DNA from: Jiangellaceae bacterium
Lineage (GTDB): Bacteria; Actinomycetota; Actinomycetes; Jiangellales; Jiangellaceae
Assembly (NCBI GenBank): GCA_030146385.1
Contig: JASLBX010000227.1
Coordinates: forward strand, 1 to 5,346
Reading direction: 5' to 3'
Length of the DNA stretch: 5,346 nt
Of the stretch, positions 1-5,346 are shown one piece after another. A model generated the notes under the pieces. The model worked only from the letters and a program-made list of their open reading frames with translations, did not search any database and was not told where the DNA came from. The position numbers and the translations under genes are program-made. Positions within the stretch are counted from its first letter, which is position 1; each line of letters begins with the position of its first letter.

Positions 1-113
1 ACGAGCCCGCGTGCGTCACCCACTTCGGCCACGACTTCGACGCCAGCCCGGCCAAGTACGCGGGCGATCCCCTCACGAAGCAAGACCATGTCTTCAGCGA
101 TTACGGCGCGCAC
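1..113 (-). CDS. NarL/LuxR-type response regulator, N-terminal fragment (runs off left edge)
   Basis: Reading leftward from a GTG at 113-111 gives 37 codons of an uninterrupted frame starting VRAVIAEDMVLLREGIARVL (initiator Val read as Met). This is the start of a receiver (REC) domain: a hydrophobic first beta strand, then the acidic pair Glu7-Asp8 that helps bind Mg2+, then the 'LLREGIARVL' helix typical of NarL/FixJ regulators. The phospho-accepting Asp (normally about residue 50-55) and the expected C-terminal LuxR-type helix-turn-helix lie beyond the window. The start overlaps the end of the histidine kinase gene by 13 bases, and a GGAGG at 128-124 sits 10 bases before the GTG. The regulator is therefore the likely phosphorylation partner of that kinase and would act as a cytoplasmic DNA-binding transcription factor. 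Its targets cannot be inferred from the fragment. Confidence 0.88.
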   Translation of the reverse strand, partial: MRAVIAEDMVLLREGIARVLGRAGVEVVAEVGDARGL

Positions 114-2167
114 GGCAGGAGCACCTCCAGCAGCGTCCCGTGCGGCTGCCGGTCGCTGACGACCAGGGTTCCTCCGGCGGCGTGCACCCGTTCAGTTAGC
201 CCGCGCAACCCGCTTCCCGCGCGAAGGTCGGCACCGCCCGGCCCGCTGTCGGTGACCCTGATCTCGAGGGCGCCATCGCCGAGAGTGACGCAGACGTCGA
301 CGGTGCACGGGCCGCCGTGCTTCACAGCATTCGTGACCGCCTCGCTGACGACGAGGTAGGCCATAGTCTCCGTCACGGGGTCGAGACGGTTCTCGGGGAC
401 GTTCAGCGTCACCGGCACCGGCATCCGCCGAACGAGGTCATCGAGCGCGGCCCGCAGCCCGTCGCGGCCCAAGATCTCGGGCATGGAACCGGACGCCAGC
501 CGCCGCATCTCTTCGATTGCCGTGCGCAGCGACGAGACCGCGTCGGTGAGAACCAGGTGGGCGTCGCTGTCGGCAGTCGATGCGTCGGCAGCCTGCAACT
601 CCAACGCCACAGCGAGCAGGCGGCCCTGTACGCCATCGTGCAGGTCACGTTCCAGCCGGCGCCGTTCCTCCGCGGCCGCTCGGTCGGCCCGGGCGCGCTC
701 CTCGGCCAAGCGCTCGGCATGGTGACGGACGGCGATCTCGAGCACTGCCCTGTTTAGCAGCGGACCAACCTCACCCACGATTCCGGCGGCGTCGGCCGTA
801 ATGGTCCTGTGCAGCACGTATGCGTGCGGCGTGCCATCGGCGCCGGGGACAGTGGTGACATGTTCTGCCGGCTGTTGCGCGGGAGGAGGAACCTCTTCGC
901 CGTCGACGGACAACCAACCCTGCTGTTCGGGCAACCGGACCGCCACGACGAGATCCGAATCGTCGAGCGCGGTCCGCAGCACCTGCTGAGCCGTCTGCGC
1001 GGGCTGATCGCTCGCCGTCGCCCCGGCCTTGTCCACCAGCGCCGAGGCCATACGCAGCCGTGGGTCGGCGCGCAGCAGCAGCCGGCGCACAAGGCCTCGT
1101 CGCAGCGGCCACAGCACCATCACGATGACCACGGTGGCCACCACGATCACGGGTATTGAACCGCCGGCGAAGGCTACTGCCGCCAAGGTACTGAGAGCGA
1201 CCGCCGCGAGCACGAAGAGCAACCCCATGGCCACGTGCAGCGACGCTGCCAACGTGCCGCTGCGCAGCCGCAGCCCGGCGTCACGTCCGCTGAAAGCGAC
1301 CGCCAACCCGGCCGCGGTGAGTGGAAAGGCGACAACGAAGAATGCGAACAAGACATTTACCGCGGCTCCGTCCGGCAGTTCCGCGACCATGAGCACCGGC
1401 AGCACGAGGACGCACACAGCGATCGTGCTCACCGGCAGGAGCGAGGCGATGGCCGCGATCGACAGGCGGCGCCTCGCCATGCCGGACGACCGGCCGACCG
1501 CCCGCCACAGCGCCACCGGCCCAACGATGACCGAAAGCAGCCAAGCGATCCAGAGTGCATTCCAAAGCGGCGAGCCGGCGACGTCGCCCCACCAGGTGCC
1601 GGCCAGCGGGGCTTCGACATCGCCGAGAGGTGGGTCTGGATCCGCGATGGCCGCCCCGACGAGGAGATTCCCGACTGCCAGCCCCAACAGGAATGCCACC
1701 AGTGGTCGGCGGCGGCCGGTCCATCCGGTCAGCCGATCACGCACCACAAGCAGGGTTATCTGTAGGAGGATGAACGGCAGGACATGACCACCCAGAGCCG
1801 CCAGCCCGAGCCATCCGATGCCTGGTCCCTGCCAGCCTTCAATGACGGCCAGCCGGGTCGTTGCAGCGACTGCAACGAGGTACACAACGATGGATGCGGC
1901 GGTTGCCAGCACCCACCAACCCACGACCCTGTCGCCGTCCCGATGGATCCACCAGCCGAGCGCCGTGGTGGCCAAGGCACTGATGGCGAAGCCCACGAAG
2001 ACGACAGGCGAAGTTCCCCAATAGGACACCCCAGCGGCCCGCGCATCGACGAGCAAGCCGCTGGCCACAGCTACAACGGCGACCAGAGCCAGTGCACCGA
2101 CCACCGGCACGCCTGCCCGAACGGCCGATCCTGACCGTACCCCCATGGAGGGAGCATGCCACGTCAT
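101..2167 (-). CDS. Membrane sensor histidine kinase, NarL/LiaS-like (HisKA_3 type)
   Basis: This 688-residue protein is a sensor kinase that would autophosphorylate on His and pass the phosphate to the regulator encoded immediately downstream. Residues about 20-355 are strongly hydrophobic, with roughly ten membrane-spanning segments (around 21-40, 52-74, 82-102, 118-142, 155-175, 201-222, 234-261, 270-292, 307-334 and 337-355). Residues about 356-480 form a soluble linker that may be a degenerate GAF-like domain. A charged, probably coiled-coil stretch (481-505) leads to the dimerisation and phosphoacceptor motif ERDLHDGVQGRL, with His510. The ATPase part follows: N-box SEAVTNAVKHGG (Asn613), DSGPGG at 640-645 and GSGLRGLTER at 651-660. 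An in-frame TGA two codons upstream makes the ATG at 2167 the first possible start; Met8 (2146) is the alternative. Neither has a clear Shine-Dalgarno, so a short-leader or leaderless mRNA is possible. The large multi-pass sensor with no extracellular domain suggests sensing in or near the membrane. The ligand is unknown. Confidence 0.95.
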   Translation of the reverse strand: MTWHAPSMGVRSGSAVRAGVPVVGALALVAVVAVASGLLVDARAAGVSYWGTSPVVFVGFAISALATTALGWWIHRDGDRVVGWWVLATAASIVVYLVAVAATTRLAVIEGWQGPGIGWLGLAALGGHVLPFILLQITLLVVRDRLTGWTGRRRPLVAFLLGLAVGNLLVGAAIADPDPPLGDVEAPLAGTWWGDVAGSPLWNALWIAWLLSVIVGPVALWRAVGRSSGMARRRLSIAAIASLLPVSTIAVCVLVLPVLMVAELPDGAAVNVLFAFFVVAFPLTAAGLAVAFSGRDAGLRLRSGTLAASLHVAMGLLFVLAAVALSTLAAVAFAGGSIPVIVVATVVIVMVLWPLRRGLVRRLLLRADPRLRMASALVDKAGATASDQPAQTAQQVLRTALDDSDLVVAVRLPEQQGWLSVDGEEVPPPAQQPAEHVTTVPGADGTPHAYVLHRTITADAAGIVGEVGPLLNRAVLEIAVRHHAERLAEERARADRAAAEERRRLERDLHDGVQGRLLAVALELQAADASTADSDAHLVLTDAVSSLRTAIEEMRRLASGSMPEILGRDGLRAALDDLVRRMPVPVTLNVPENRLDPVTETMAYLVVSEAVTNAVKHGGPCTVDVCVTLGDGALEIRVTDSGPGGADLRAGSGLRGLTERVHAAGGTLVVSDRQPHGTLLEVLLPCAP
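124..128 (-). promoter_or_regulatory. Internal ribosome binding site for the response regulator
   Basis: GGAGG on the minus strand lies within the last codons of the histidine kinase gene, 10 bases upstream of the GTG start of the response regulator. It supports that GTG as the real start. It also supports coupled translation of the regulator with the kinase, because the ribosome terminating at 101-103 passes the regulator start. Confidence 0.6.
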
Positions 2168-2317
2168 GCCTGGTCAGGAATCCGTGATGACACTAACTCC
2201 GAAGCGAAATCTGGGTCCGCCGCAGAACTCGGGTGACGTAGGTACCACGACGGCAGCGGGTGCATACTGAACGCCACGAGATGCCGTCATGGTGTTGCGT
2301 CGTGATGGGGGGAACCA
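2168..2317. promoter_or_regulatory. Divergent intergenic region between kinase and NmrA-like gene
   Basis: These 150 bases separate two divergent starts and should hold both promoters. On the plus strand CATACT at 2263-2268 resembles a -10 element, but no good -35 lies at normal spacing (GTGACG at 2233-2238 is too far upstream). On the minus strand TAGTGT (2195 to 2190) fits a TANNNT -10 and would give a leader of only about 15 bases before the kinase ATG, also without a convincing -35. A GGTACC palindrome lies at 2241-2246, but the symmetry does not extend, so I do not call an operator. That promoters lie in this region is likely from gene layout; the individual boxes are weak guesses. Confidence 0.45.
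2284..2308 (+). promoter_or_regulatory. Small stem-loop abutting the NmrA-like ribosome binding site
   Basis: CCGTCATG (2284-2291) can pair with CGTGATGG (2301-2308) to form eight pairs, two of them G-U, closing a 9-base loop. The right arm takes the first two G residues of the GGGGGGA ribosome binding site (2307-2313) that precedes the ATG at 2318. It could modulate access to the site. A hairpin of this size is also expected by chance in GC-rich DNA, so the call is weak. Confidence 0.2.
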
Positions 2318-3212
2318 ATGGACGTTGATCGGATCATCGCCGTGACGGGTGCCACGGGACGCCAAGGCGGCGCCGTCACCCGCCATCTGCTGGCCGACGG
2401 TTGGCGGGTCCGCGCACTGACCCGAAAGCCGACCTCTGAGCCGGCGCGCAGGCTTGCCACCACCGGAGCCGAGGTCGTCTTCGCCGACATGATGGATCCC
2501 AGCTCCCTGGCGAGGGCTTTCCGGGACGCGCACGGAGTGTTCAGCGTCCAGAACCCGATGATCAGTGGCCTTGAGGCCGAGGTGACCCAAGGGAAGAACG
2601 TCGCCGACGTCGCCAAGGCGACAGGCGTGCGTCATCTCGTGTACGGCTCGGCCGGCAACGGCGTTCACGGCACCGGCGTCGGCTCGTGGGAGTCGAAGGT
2701 CGCCATCGAAGCCCACATGCGCACCCTGGGACTTCCCGTGACCGTCCTGCGCCCGAACGCATTCATGGAGATCATGAGCGACAAGGCCTTCTACCCGGCG
2801 GTGGCAGCGTGGCATGTCATGCCGAAGCTGATGGGCGCGGACCGGCCGGTCACCTGGATATGCGTCGACGACGTTGGGGCTCGCCGCCAGGGTGTTCAGC
2901 GATCCCGACTCGTTGATCGGCGAAGAGCTGAAACTCGCTTCGGATCTGCGCTCGATCGCCGAGTGCCGGGAGATCTGGCGCAAGGTCACTGGCCGCGAGC
3001 CGCGGCGGTTCCCCATGCCGGTCTGGCTGTTCGAGCGGTTTGTGGGCACTGACCTGACGACGATGTGGCGGTGGCTGAGGCACTCGGATATCCCCGTGGA
3101 CCCAGCCGACACCTACCGCCTGCTGCCGGCAGCCTCGACCGTGGAGCAGTGGCTCACTCGCCGGCAGATGCCTGCGCAAGACGATCGGCCAGGTGAGCCA
3201 GCCCTCTCGTGA
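2318..3212 (+). pseudogene. NmrA-like NAD(P)-binding family protein, frameshifted
   Basis: The first frame opens at ATG 2318 after a strong GGGGGGA ribosome binding site. It encodes an NmrA-family atypical short-chain dehydrogenase fold: the dinucleotide motif TGATGRQGG at residues 10-18, VRALTRKP at 31-38 (the Arg after the second strand suits NADP), ESKVAIEAHM at 125-134 and VLRPNAFM at 143-150. After WICVDDVG (180-187) the frame departs into arginine-rich, unrelated sequence that stops at 3052. The family-like C-terminal part resumes in the next frame from CTC at 2880 (LAARVFSDPDSLIGEELKLA) through VEQWLTRRQ to TGA at 3210-3212. Joined, the two parts give about 298 residues, the normal length for the family. 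The break fits loss of two bases (GC) or gain of one G in the GGGG at 2876-2879; the two-base loss better restores the usual D-[IV]-G-x-x-A-A spacing. Such proteins are often redox sensors or NADP-dependent reductases; no substrate can be assigned. It is either a recent pseudogene or a sequencing error, since neither half looks decayed. Confidence 0.85.
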
Positions 3213-3786
3213 TCATGTGACCGTACCCGCCTGGGAACGACTCGGTCCACTGACACCACCGTTGAGCCAGCGGACCCGCCATCGAGCCTGGTTGTATGTC
3301 CTCATGGAATCGGGTGGCCTGGTCCTGGTAGGGCTCGGCATAGTCATTGGGCTGATCGGCATCGTCCTGCCGATCCTGCCCGGCCTACTGCTGATCTGGG
3401 GCAGCGTCACCGTCTGGGCGGTCATCGAGCGGGGCACGACCGCGTGGATCGTCCTGGCGATCGCCACCCTGGTGGCGGTGGCGAGCCAGATCCTCAAGTA
3501 CGTCGTCCCCGGCCGGAGGCTGCGCGACGCCGGCGTGCCGACGCGGGGGATCCTGGTCGGAACCGTGCTCGGCATCCTGGGATTCTTCGTAGTTCCGGTT
3601 GTCGGGTTGTTCCTCGGTTTCGTCGCCGGCATCTACCTCATCGAGCGGTTGCGGCTGCAAAACCACCGGTCGGCGTGGCAGTCGACCGTCCACGCACTCA
3701 AGGCGGTCGGCCTGGCGATCATCATCGAGTTGCTCGCCGGCTTGCTGATCGGCACAACCTGGCTGGTAGCGATCATCTTCGGCTGA
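3193..3786 (+). CDS. DUF456 family integral membrane protein
   Basis: With the GTG at 3193 this is a 197-residue, very hydrophobic protein. Membrane segments lie around residues 41-78 (one or two, including the GLIGIVLPILPGLLLIWG stretch with the Pro-rich turn characteristic of DUF456), 83-104, 117-149 (glycine-rich, probably a hairpin of two) and 169-194. A short basic loop VPGRRLRDAG (105-114) and the ERLRLQNHRS stretch (151-160) separate them. The function of the family is unknown, and I do not assign one. The start is uncertain. GTG 3193 overlaps the NmrA-like gene by 20 bases and adds a polar 38-residue extension. GTG 3217 begins 4 bases after that gene's stop. ATG 3304 gives 160 residues, nearer the usual family length. 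None has a clear Shine-Dalgarno. The overlap or close spacing suggests cotranscription with the NmrA-like gene. Confidence 0.85.
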   Translation: MSQPSRDHVTVPAWERLGPLTPPLSQRTRHRAWLYVLMESGGLVLVGLGIVIGLIGIVLPILPGLLLIWGSVTVWAVIERGTTAWIVLAIATLVAVASQILKYVVPGRRLRDAGVPTRGILVGTVLGILGFFVVPVVGLFLGFVAGIYLIERLRLQNHRSAWQSTVHALKAVGLAIIIELLAGLLIGTTWLVAIIFG

Positions 3787-3823
3787 TTCGCCGGCTCGTC
3801 AGCGGAGTTTGTGCATCGTCCGG

Positions 3824-3852
3824 TCGGGAAGCCCCAAACAACAGCTTCTCGG
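3824..3852 (+). promoter_or_regulatory. Stem-loop in the leader just upstream of the pirin gene
   Basis: In the 83-base gap between the DUF456 and pirin genes, TCGGGAAGC (3824-3832) pairs with GCTTCTCGG (3844-3852). This gives nine pairs, two of them G-U, around an 11-base A/C-rich loop. The right arm ends inside the start of the GGAAAGGGGG ribosome binding site (3851-3860). There is no T run after it, so it does not look like a standard intrinsic terminator. It could set expression between the genes or protect a processed mRNA end; it may also be chance. No promoter is evident in the gap. Confidence 0.3.
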
Positions 3853-3869
3853 AAAGGGGGACGGCCGAC

Positions 3870-4604
3870 ATGACTGTGGACATCCGGCACGACAAGGAGA
3901 TCTTCGCGACCGACGGCGGCTGGTTCCAGGCCAGGTGGCACTTTTCGTTCGGGCACTACCAAGACCCGGCGCAGATGGGCGTCGGTGCGTTGCGGGTGTT
4001 CAATGACGACCGTCTTCGGCCGGGCGCGGTATGGCCGCTGCACCCGCACCGCGACATCGAGAGCTGTACGTACGTCGTCGAGGGTCTGTTCGCGCACGAC
4101 GACTCGCTCGGCAACGATGGCCAGCTGGACCCGGGCGCCGCGCAGATCATGCGGTTCTCGCACCGCGGGGCGCAGCACTCCGAACGCAACGGCTCCGAGG
4201 CTGAAGGCATGCGGTTCCTCCAGTTCTGGATCCTGCCGAGCAACGAGGGCCTGGAGAACTCGGTGCAGCAGCGGCAGTACGGCTTGGACGACCGCCGCGG
4301 CCGGCTGCTGCAGATCATGGGGCCTGCCGGAGAGGACGGGCTGGACCTTGCCCAGGACGCCCGCGTGCTGGTCGCCAACCTGAGTGGCGGCGAGCAGGTA
4401 CGGCACTCGCTCGGCGACGGGCGAGGCGGCTACCTCTACGTGATCGAGGGCGAGCTGCGGCTCGGCGAAGACGAGCTGGGACGTGGTGACGCAGCCAAGC
4501 TGGCCGGGCCAGAGGACGTCCAAGTGACCGGTATCGACGACGCCGAGCTGATCCTCATCGAGGTGCCCCTGCAGTTTCGCCCGATCGGCGTATGGGCCGA
4601 GTAG
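3870..4604 (+). CDS. Pirin family bicupin protein (YhhW-like, possible quercetin 2,3-dioxygenase)
   Basis: This 244-residue protein matches the pirin family in length and motifs, closest in pattern to the YhhW-type bacterial pirins. The N-terminal cupin carries the metal site: HPHRDIES at 58-65 supplies His58 and His60, and QHSERN at 102-107 supplies His103 and Glu105, the usual three-His one-Glu set for Fe or another divalent metal. Between them are TYVVEGLFAHDDSLGN (67-82) and a conserved-looking DPGAAQIMRFSH stretch. LQFWILPSNEGLE (117-129) leads into the C-terminal cupin (about 155-235), which includes GGYLYVIEGEL and lacks a comparable metal set, as is normal. Start: the frame is open far upstream to 3444, but the family homology begins at ATG 3870, which has GGAAAGGGGG 9 bases before it. 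The protein has no signal peptide and is presumably cytoplasmic. Known relatives show quercetinase activity or act as redox-responsive cofactors; the actual substrate here is not deducible. It lies 83 bases downstream of the DUF456 gene. Confidence 0.95.
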   Translation: MTVDIRHDKEIFATDGGWFQARWHFSFGHYQDPAQMGVGALRVFNDDRLRPGAVWPLHPHRDIESCTYVVEGLFAHDDSLGNDGQLDPGAAQIMRFSHRGAQHSERNGSEAEGMRFLQFWILPSNEGLENSVQQRQYGLDDRRGRLLQIMGPAGEDGLDLAQDARVLVANLSGGEQVRHSLGDGRGGYLYVIEGELRLGEDELGRGDAAKLAGPEDVQVTGIDDAELILIEVPLQFRPIGVWAE

Positions 4605-4614
4605 CTAACCTTGA

Positions 4615-4639
4615 CCCGTAAGCCGTCCTCAGGTACGGG
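4615..4639. terminator. Weak inverted repeat between the convergent pirin and EEP genes
   Basis: CCCGTA (4615-4620) and TACGGG (4634-4639) form a perfect 6-base stem with a 13-base loop. The repeat begins 11 bases after the pirin stop and includes the stop codon of the minus-strand gene (4631-4629) in its loop. Its place between convergent genes suits a shared terminator. The stem is short and no T tract follows on either strand, so it may be fortuitous. Confidence 0.2.
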
Positions 4640-5346
4640 CGTCGAGCCGGATCTTCGCCACGCTGCCCGCGTGATCGCTCGGCCAGAAGCCGCTGGGCTC
4701 CGTGCGGTCGCGCTCTTCCTCGCCAATCGTCTCGGCTTGCAAGGCCGTGAACTCCTCGCTGAGGAACACCACGTCGATGCGGTGGTCGAGCGTGCTCGGC
4801 GCGAGCAGGCTGTCGTCCTGGCCGCTGGTCCAGCTGTCCGGGCCGCACGGATCCTTCCGGTGGACGAGCGGCCACACCTCACGCAGGCCGGCGTCCTCGA
4901 TCAGGCCGTACGCGACGACGTTCTTGTCCTGGAACTGGGGCGGTTGCCGGAAGTCCTGGCACAGCGTCGGCCGCGAGTTGATGTCACCGACCAGAACCAC
5001 CGGGTACGGCGACGCCTCCAGATCGGCGACCAGTTCGGCCGCCTGCAGGTTGCGCCACTCGTCCTGGAGCGGCGTGCTGCCGAACGCCTCGAGGTGCGTG
5101 TTAGCGAACCGGAAGGTGCGGCCTCGCTGCGTGATGTCGACGGTGGACCATCCGCGCTCTACCACCACGTCGATACCCAGCAGATTTATTGAGAACGACG
5201 CGTCGGTGCTGAAGTTGAATGACCGCGCGTTCGACACGGACATGTGCTTCAGGGCGTCCGTCCGCAAAAGGATCAGGTCGTGGTCGGTGAACCGCGCGGC
5301 CTCGGTCGGCGAGATCGGGATGGCGATCGGAATCGCAGCGCTGGTG
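4629..5346 (-). CDS. Endonuclease/exonuclease/phosphatase-fold protein, partial (N-terminus beyond right edge)
   Basis: The frame is open from the right edge to TGA at 4631-4629, giving 238 residues of the C-terminal part. The ATG- or TTG-like codons near 5265 are internal, because the upstream codons (reading AIPIAIPISPTEAARFTDHD) remain in frame without a stop. Motifs of the EEP (DNase I-like) superfamily appear in order. FRFANTHLEAF carries the catalytic-type Asn82-His84-Glu86 region (numbered from the first visible residue). VVLVGDINSRP holds Asp121 and Asn123, LDHRIDVVFLS is at 186-195, and WPSDHAG ends with the terminal Asp-His pair at 224-225. These residues coordinate a divalent metal and activate water for phosphodiester or phosphomonoester cleavage. 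The WTSGQDDSLL and DRTEPSGFWPSDHAG stretches resemble actinobacterial EEP proteins, often secreted. About a third of the protein, including the N-terminal metal-binding Asn and Glu and any signal peptide, is missing. Substrate (DNA, RNA, phospholipid or inositol phosphate) is not deducible. It converges on the pirin gene with a 24-base gap. Confidence 0.9.
   Translation of the reverse strand, partial: TSAAIPIAIPISPTEAARFTDHDLILLRTDALKHMSVSNARSFNFSTDASFSINLLGIDVVVERGWSTVDITQRGRTFRFANTHLEAFGSTPLQDEWRNLQAAELVADLEASPYPVVLVGDINSRPTLCQDFRQPPQFQDKNVVAYGLIEDAGLREVWPLVHRKDPCGPDSWTSGQDDSLLAPSTLDHRIDVVFLSEEFTALQAETIGEEERDRTEPSGFWPSDHAGSVAKIRLDART

Noticed and set aside
1029..1787. A 252-codon plus-strand open frame opposite the histidine kinase
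   Set aside because: It is a composition shadow of the kinase gene: Ser/Thr/Ala/Arg-rich low-complexity translation, no recognisable domain, and the kinase on the other strand has full family motifs.
2241..2246. GGTACC palindrome in the divergent region as a possible operator
   Set aside because: The symmetry does not extend beyond six bases, so it is no more than a chance restriction-site-like palindrome.
2876..2882. Programmed ribosomal frameshifting as an explanation for the NmrA break
   Set aside because: There is no recognisable slippery heptamer with a downstream structure, and the family is not known to use recoding. An indel or sequence error is simpler.
2174..3112. A 312-codon minus-strand open frame opposite the NmrA-like gene
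   Set aside because: The plus strand carries clear NmrA motifs on both sides of the frameshift. The minus-strand translation has no recognisable motif and would overlap the kinase promoter region.
3444..3869. Upstream in-frame extension of the pirin open frame to 3444
   Set aside because: This stretch overlaps the DUF456 gene in another frame, reads as Arg/Pro-rich shadow sequence, and pirin homology begins at ATG 3870 behind a good ribosome site.
3633..4523. A 296-codon minus-strand open frame opposite the pirin gene
   Set aside because: The pirin gene on the plus strand has complete metal-binding motifs and a strong ribosome site. The antisense frame is explained by GC-rich codon usage.
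4611..5192. A 193-codon plus-strand open frame opposite the EEP gene
   Set aside because: The minus strand encodes the ordered EEP catalytic motifs, and this frame is their antisense shadow.

Overview
The window is GC-rich bacterial DNA with dense, closely packed genes, GTG starts and a strong preference for G or C at third codon positions. This fits a high-GC actinobacterium. The gene families (a NarL-type sensor kinase with a large membrane domain, a DUF456 membrane protein, a pirin and an actinobacterial-style endonuclease/exonuclease/phosphatase-fold protein) agree with that, but genus cannot be read from the sequence. I see no rRNA or tRNA gene, insertion sequence, phage gene or CRISPR array.

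Layout from left to right. On the minus strand a two-component pair occupies 1-2167: a complete membrane histidine kinase (101-2167), followed downstream by the first 37 codons of its NarL/LuxR-type response regulator, which runs off the left edge. The two genes overlap by 13 bases, which suggests translational coupling. A 150-base divergent intergenic region (2168-2317) separates this pair from three plus-strand genes. These are an NmrA-like NAD(P)-binding protein (2318-3212), broken by a frameshift near 2876-2882; a DUF456 integral membrane protein (3193-3786); and a pirin-family bicupin protein (3870-4604). The last gene (4629 to the right edge, minus strand) converges on the pirin. It is the C-terminal two thirds or so of an endonuclease/exonuclease/phosphatase-fold hydrolase.

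How they may work together: the kinase and regulator clearly form one signalling unit. The NmrA-like gene and the DUF456 gene touch or overlap and are probably cotranscribed; the pirin lies 83 bases further on, with its own strong ribosome binding site. NmrA-like and pirin proteins are both associated with redox or stress physiology, so regulation of the divergent genes by the two-component system is possible, but this is inference from position only.

The most notable single observation is the NmrA frameshift: both halves are well-preserved family sequence in different frames, so it is either a very recent pseudogene or a sequence error. Nothing here convincingly indicates a wholly new biological system. 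The other findings are modest: small hairpins abutting two start sites, an unusually large membrane sensor, and an uncertain start for the DUF456 protein.
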